DNA of 64,000 bases from Bacteroidales bacterium (GTDB lineage Bacteria; Bacteroidota; Bacteroidia; Bacteroidales; UBA4181), in assembly GCA_017523725.1 (NCBI GenBank), contig JAFWVY010000022.1:30872-94871 (forward strand). The letters run 5' to 3'. A program made the translations under genes and the position numbers. Below are positions 60,439 to 64,000 of this stretch, one piece after another (the stretch's first letter is position 1; each line of letters begins with the position of its first letter). The notes beneath the pieces are model-generated. The model was not told where the DNA came from. It did not search any database and saw only the letters and a list, made by a program, of their open reading frames with translations.

Positions 60439-62032
60439 GCTGTTCGTCACCGTCGGTCGGAATCAGATCTCCCTTGCGGTCATAGCATTTGAGGTCCAGC
60501 ATGGTCACTTCGCTGTCCGGAACAATCTCCAGACGGCAGTGCAGTGAACGTGCCCAGCGCCGCTGGATGGAGCGGAACCCCTTGGTCAGGTACGCTGCCA
60601 CATACGGATGCAAATGCAGTGTCAGTCTGTCCGGATGCTGCTGTTCGACCACTTCGGTGATACGGCGCAGAATCTCGTCTTCGAACAGGATGGTCGAATC
60701 GACCTTGCCTGTGCCGTGGCACGTCGGGCATTTCTCCGTGGTCTGCACCGTCGTTTCCGGCCGCACCCGCTGACGCGTGATCTGCATCAGGCCGAATTTG
60801 GTGATCGGCAGAATGTTGTGCTTGGCACGGTCGTCGGCCATCTCGGCTTTCATGCGCTCGTACAGGGCTGTCCGATGTTCGGCTTTGTACATGTCGATGA
60901 AGTCGATGACGATGATACCGCCCAGATCGCGCAGCCGCAGCTGCTGGGCAATATGGACCGCCGCCGTCAGGTTCACTTCGAAGGCGTTCGTTTCCTGGTC
61001 TGTGCCTGATTTCGACCGGTTGCCGCTGTTGACATCGATGACGTGCAGGGCCTCTGTGTGTTCTATGATGAGATATATGCCGTTCTTGATCGACACTGTC
61101 TTGCCGAACAACGCTTTGCTCTGTTTCGTGATGCCGAACCGCTCAAAGATGGGCGTGCCTTCCGAAAGATATTTCACAATCTTTTCCTCTTCCGGCGCGA
61201 TGGATTCGATATATTGCCGCAAATCCTTGGCAAACGCCTCGTCGTTGACGTAAATGTTCGAGAACGAGGAGTTCAGCAGGTCGCGGAGCATCGCTGACGT
61301 GCGGTTGAGTTCGCTCAGGATGAGTTTCGGCCCCGTATAGGTCTTCAGCGCTTCGACAGCCGTTTCCCATTTCTGCACCAGATGCTGCAGTTCGTCGATG
61401 ATGACCTGGTCTTCCTTCCCTTCGGCCACCGTGCGGATAATGACGCCGTAATTGGCAGGCTTGACCGATTCGATGAGTTTCTTGACCCGTTCCCGCGTTT
61501 CTTTGGAGCGGATTTTCTGCGAAACCGATATCTTGTCGGAGAACGGGATGAGTACCAGATTGCGTCCGGCTATCGAGAGCTCGGCGCTCAGCCGCGGGCC
61601 CTTCGTGGAAATGGGCTCCTTGGCAATTTGTACCAGAACAGGCTGACCGGCCGTAAGAATGTCGGAGATTTTTCCTTCCTTGGCGATGTCGGGCTCATTC
61701 TTGAAATTGGAAGTGGCGATAAGTTTTCCCTTCCGTTGGACATTGAGCCCCACATAACGTGTCAAAGACTTGATTTGCGGACCTAAATCGAGATAGTGGA
61801 GAAAAGCGTCTTTTTCATACCCTACGTCAACGAACGCGGCATTCAGCCCCGGCATGATTTTCTTGACTTTGCCGATGTAGATGTCACCGACGGCAAAATG
61901 GATGTTTCGTACTTCTTTGTTCAGTTCCACAAGGCGCTTGTCCTTGAGCCAGGCAATGGCCACTTCGGACGCGCTCACATCAATCACCAACTCATTACTG
62001 ATAACCTGTTCTGCTTTCTGAGGTTCTGTCAT
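60389..62032 (-). CDS. rng: Ribonuclease E/G family
   Basis: A 547-residue endoribonuclease that processes rRNA and mRNA in the cytoplasm. The S1 domain (about 40-120) has GDIYIGKVKKIMPGLNAAFVDVG. The catalytic domain has the metal-binding Asp in VIDVNSGNRSKSG and VIDFIDM. The zinc-link is CPTCHGTGKV. No long scaffold tail is present, so it is like RNase G. The last 15 residues (from NLSRSADDS) are antisense to the patatin gene. A large inverted-repeat element lies 28 bp upstream, between it and the micro-protein gene. Confidence 0.95.
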   Translation of the reverse strand: MTEPQKAEQVISNELVIDVSASEVAIAWLKDKRLVELNKEVRNIHFAVGDIYIGKVKKIMPGLNAAFVDVGYEKDAFLHYLDLGPQIKSLTRYVGLNVQRKGKLIATSNFKNEPDIAKEGKISDILTAGQPVLVQIAKEPISTKGPRLSAELSIAGRNLVLIPFSDKISVSQKIRSKETRERVKKLIESVKPANYGVIIRTVAEGKEDQVIIDELQHLVQKWETAVEALKTYTGPKLILSELNRTSAMLRDLLNSSFSNIYVNDEAFAKDLRQYIESIAPEEEKIVKYLSEGTPIFERFGITKQSKALFGKTVSIKNGIYLIIEHTEALHVIDVNSGNRSKSGTDQETNAFEVNLTAAVHIAQQLRLRDLGGIIVIDFIDMYKAEHRTALYERMKAEMADDRAKHNILPITKFGLMQITRQRVRPETTVQTTEKCPTCHGTGKVDSTILFEDEILRRITEVVEQQHPDRLTLHLHPYVAAYLTKGFRSIQRRWARSLHCRLEIVPDSEVTMLDLKCYDRKGDLIPTDGDEQPNLSRSADDSATDSQC

Positions 62033-62059
62033 GTTATGAGTTTATTTGTATGGCAAAAA

Positions 62060-62182
62060 ACCTAAAACCCGCAAGGGAAATCCGGGAAACCGCCCGCACA
62101 GTTCCCGGAATGACACCGACAGGATGTCGTTCCGGGAACGTGCATGGATTCCCTCCGGGGGACTTTCCTAAAGGTTTTAGGT
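62060..62182. repeat. 123-nt nested inverted-repeat element upstream of rng
   Basis: Four nested arms pair along the element. ACCTAAAACC (62060-62069) pairs perfectly with GGTTTTAGGT (62173-62182). GGGAAATCC (62075-62083) pairs with GGATTCCC (62146-62153) with one bulge. GCAC (62096-62099) pairs with GTGC (62140-62143). GTTCCCGGAATGACA (62101-62115) pairs with TGTCGTTCCGGGAAC (62125-62139) with one wobble and a 9-nt loop. On the minus strand the outer arm is followed by a U-run, so it could be a leader attenuator for rng. The 10-bp ends also look like a MITE. It fills almost all of the 232-bp gap. Confidence 0.75.
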
Positions 62183-62264
62183 CTTGCAGTTTCTTTCAAA
62201 AACGCGTACAAAACTTGTCAGCTTTGCATATACGCGTCTGCAGACGAAGAACGCCGTTGACCGG

Positions 62265-62357
62265 CTATTTCTTCTTCTTGTGTCTGTCCTTTCTCAAACG
62301 TTTTTTACGTTTGTGGGTGGACATTTTATGTCTTTTTCTCTTTTTACCGCTAGGCAT
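62265..62357 (-). CDS. COX24/AURKAIP1 (mS38-like) 30-residue basic protein
   Basis: A 30-residue micro-protein read from the gap after HU. It starts MPSGKKRKRHKMSTHKRKKR and ends in four lysines; about 60 percent of residues are Lys or Arg. This matches the short Bacteroidota proteins annotated with the AURKAIP1/COX24 domain, the bacterial counterpart of the C-terminus of mitoribosomal protein mS38. A ribosome-bound role is likely by analogy. It lies 17 bp after HU and is probably co-transcribed with it. The identification is from the motif pattern I recall, not a search. Confidence 0.8.
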   Translation of the reverse strand: MPSGKKRKRHKMSTHKRKKRLRKDRHKKKK

Positions 62358-62374
62358 AGTTCAATACAATTAGA

Positions 62375-62653
62375 TTATTCACCTTTGACTTTCGCGACAA
62401 AAACCTTGGCCGGCTTGAAAGCGGGGATGTTGTGCGCGGGAATGATCAGCGTCGTGTTCTTGGAAATGTTGCGGGCCGTTTTCTGAGCTCTTTCCTTGAT
62501 GATGAAGGAACCGAAACCTCTCAGATAAACGTTTTCCTTGGCGGCGAGAGCGCCTTTGACCTGTTCCATGAAAGCCTCGACAGTTTTCTGGACATCATTT
62601 TTTTCGATGCCGGTCGATTTGGCGATTTCGTTTACGATATCAGCTTTTGTCAT
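62375..62653 (-). CDS. hup: DNA-binding protein HU
   Basis: A 92-residue nucleoid protein of the HU/IHF family. It starts MTKADIVNEIAKSTGIEKND and has the signature GFGSFIIKERAQKTARNISK followed by the DNA-intercalating arm around IIPAHNIPAFKPAK. It bends and compacts DNA as a dimer. Its promoter element (TATCTTTG, complement of 62778-62785) gives a leader of about 120 nt. The COX24-like gene follows. Confidence 0.96.
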   Translation of the reverse strand: MTKADIVNEIAKSTGIEKNDVQKTVEAFMEQVKGALAAKENVYLRGFGSFIIKERAQKTARNISKNTTLIIPAHNIPAFKPAKVFVAKVKGE

Positions 62654-62777
62654 GATAATAAAGCGTTTAGAATGATTAATTATGTTGTGTCGATTATTTG
62701 TCTGTTTTTGCCGGAAATTTCCTTGCGGGACATATCCGACTCATAACTTGTTAATCTATTACGAATTAAAATTCGCG

Positions 62778-62785
62778 CAAAGATA
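62778..62785 (-). promoter_or_regulatory. Promoter -7 element for HU
   Basis: The minus strand reads TATCTTTG, matching TAnnTTTG, with a TTG about 21 nt upstream. The leader to the HU start is about 120 nt of A/T-rich sequence with no strong hairpin. Confidence 0.6.
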
Positions 62786-62927
62786 TACTTTTTAGAAAAC
62801 AATCTCCAATAAAAAAATGGAAAAAAATGACATATAATTTTTTGTGCCCCGAAAACCCGTATCGGAAGGCCGTCGGACGGGCGGAACCTCCGGGAAAAAA
62901 TGCATCTTTGCATTATTATCCATGCAT

Positions 62928-63992
62928 ATGAAACCGATTCCGTCCCTTCTGACCGACTGGTACCGGGCCAACGGCCGGAACCTGCCCTGGCGCGAGACTT
63001 CCGACCCATATAAGATATGGGTTTCGGAGATTATCCTGCAACAGACGCAGGTGGCCCAGGGGCTGCCGTACTATCTGGCGTTTGTCCGGACGTATCCGAC
63101 GGTCGGGGATCTGGCGGCGGCGCCGGTCGAAGATGTGCTCAAACTCTGGCAGGGTCTCGGATATTATTCGCGGGCCCGCAACATGCACCGGGCAGCCCGG
63201 ACGGTCGCGGAACGGTGGCATGGCCGGTTCCCGCAGACGCCGGAGGAACTTCGGACGATTCCGGGCATCGGACCTTATACCGCGGCGGCGGTGGCGTCTT
63301 TTGCCTTCAAGGTGCCGGTGCCGGCGGTGGACGGCAATGTCTGTCGTGTCGTGGCCCGCTGCACCGGACTGACAGATCCGGTGGACACGGCGGCCGGACG
63401 GAAAATGGTCGAGGAAACGGCCCGTGGCTGGATGGCCTCGGTGGAGCCGGACCTCTTCAATCAGGCCATCATGGATTTCGGTGCGATGCAGTGCGTACCT
63501 GCTGCGCCGCATTGCGATGTCTGCGTACTGCGCGAGGTGTGCGTGGCCTTCAAGGCCGGTCTGGTTGCAGACCTGCCTGCAAAGAAAATGCGTCCCAAAG
63601 TCCGGGACCGCTATTTCAGTTATATCGTCGTCCGTTGCGGCGGGACTTATTATCTGCAGCAGCGTACGGGGAAGGACATCTGGTGCGGTCTGTTCGAATT
63701 TCCGCTCATCGAGACCGATGTCGAGACCGCCTGGGACCGTCTGCCGGCCACGGAGGCATGGCAAAGATGGTTTCGTGGCACGGTGCCGACAGTCTCCTCC
63801 GAGGTGTATGCCTGTGTGCACCAGTTGACGCACCAGCGGTTGCATGTCCAGTTTGTCCGGGTGACTGTCGGGACGGCACCGTGCGGCGATGCAGGCTGGC
63901 TGGCCGTACGCCGGGAAGACCTCGGCAGCTATGCGGTGCCGCGTGTCATCGACCGTTATCTTCAGACAGGCATTGCTGCAGATTCCTTTTGA
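62928..63992 (+). CDS. mutY: Adenine DNA glycosylase MutY
   Basis: A 354-residue base-excision repair enzyme that removes A from A:8-oxoG. The helix-hairpin-helix has RTIPGIGPYTAAAVASF, followed by the catalytic Asp in PAVDGNVCRV; Glu34 is in SEIILQQTQ. The 4Fe-4S site is CxxxxxxCxxCxxxxxC (CVPAAPHCDVC plus VLREVC). The C-terminal NUDIX-like domain (about 225-350) recognises 8-oxoG. The ATG at 62928 is preferred over 62922. A near-consensus CATCTTTG lies 18 bp upstream. The stop lies 8 bp before the window end. Confidence 0.95.
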   Translation: MKPIPSLLTDWYRANGRNLPWRETSDPYKIWVSEIILQQTQVAQGLPYYLAFVRTYPTVGDLAAAPVEDVLKLWQGLGYYSRARNMHRAARTVAERWHGRFPQTPEELRTIPGIGPYTAAAVASFAFKVPVPAVDGNVCRVVARCTGLTDPVDTAAGRKMVEETARGWMASVEPDLFNQAIMDFGAMQCVPAAPHCDVCVLREVCVAFKAGLVADLPAKKMRPKVRDRYFSYIVVRCGGTYYLQQRTGKDIWCGLFEFPLIETDVETAWDRLPATEAWQRWFRGTVPTVSSEVYACVHQLTHQRLHVQFVRVTVGTAPCGDAGWLAVRREDLGSYAVPRVIDRYLQTGIAADSF

Positions 63993-64000
63993 TTTGTTCC

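Overview
The window (64 kb, GC-rich, roughly mid-50s percent by eye) is core chromosome of a member of the Bacteroidota, most likely order Bacteroidales. Reasons: the str-S10-spc-alpha gene order with map and infA after secY; a zinc-free bL36; the fused gamma-alpha KorA of 2-oxoglutarate:ferredoxin oxidoreductase; DUF4491 and DUF1015 proteins; few Shine-Dalgarno sequences; and repeated TAnnTTTG motifs (the Bacteroidota -7 element) just upstream of transcription units. I cannot fix the family or genus. I see no phage, insertion sequence, CRISPR array or rRNA gene.

Layout. 1-2.1 kb (+): the tail of a sigma-54 regulator, lptE, a TPR-like gene and secG, closed by a perfect terminator. 2.3-4.3 kb (+): groES-groEL. 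4.4-7.3 kb (-): korA-korB. 7.4-25.3 kb (-): about 30 translation and transcription genes from rpsL to rplQ, with secY, map, infA and rpoA. 25.5 kb (-): tRNA-His(GTG), divergent from a Wzx-like flippase. 27-29.7 kb (-): DUF4491, ybaK, frr and a LolC/E-type permease. 29.8-37.5 kb (+): sugar-nucleotide genes (wecB, manC-type), alanine dehydrogenase, and a UDP-uronate epimerase / galacturonokinase-like GHMP kinase / nucleotidyltransferase / SIS cluster. 37.5-42.6 kb (-): a chorismatase-like RidA-superfamily protein and a DUF362 / membrane polyferredoxin / GH105 operon. 42.8-48.1 kb (+): DUF1015, dnaE, trxA. 48.1-51.6 kb (-): M23 peptidase, MerR regulator and ligA. 51.8-60.4 kb (+): alaS, nfnA-nfnB, rnhA, rsmE and a patatin with an outer-membrane barrel. 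60.4-62.7 kb (-): HU, a 30-residue COX24/mS38-like protein, and an RNase E/G gene preceded by a large inverted-repeat element. 62.9-64 kb (+): mutY.

Most of the window is housekeeping: ribosome synthesis, chaperonin, replication and repair, and ferredoxin redox metabolism (KorAB and NfnAB). The less ordinary parts are: (1) a three-gene translationally coupled cassette that looks like a bacterial uronate-1-phosphate activation route; (2) a redox operon that ends in an unsaturated-uronyl hydrolase; (3) a 123-nt nested inverted-repeat element upstream of rng beside a mitoribosomal-mS38-like micro-protein; (4) two convergent pairs whose coding ends overlap by exactly 50 bp; (5) two intrinsic terminators pressed against the next start codon; and (6) hairpins in the only two sizeable gaps inside the ribosomal-protein run.
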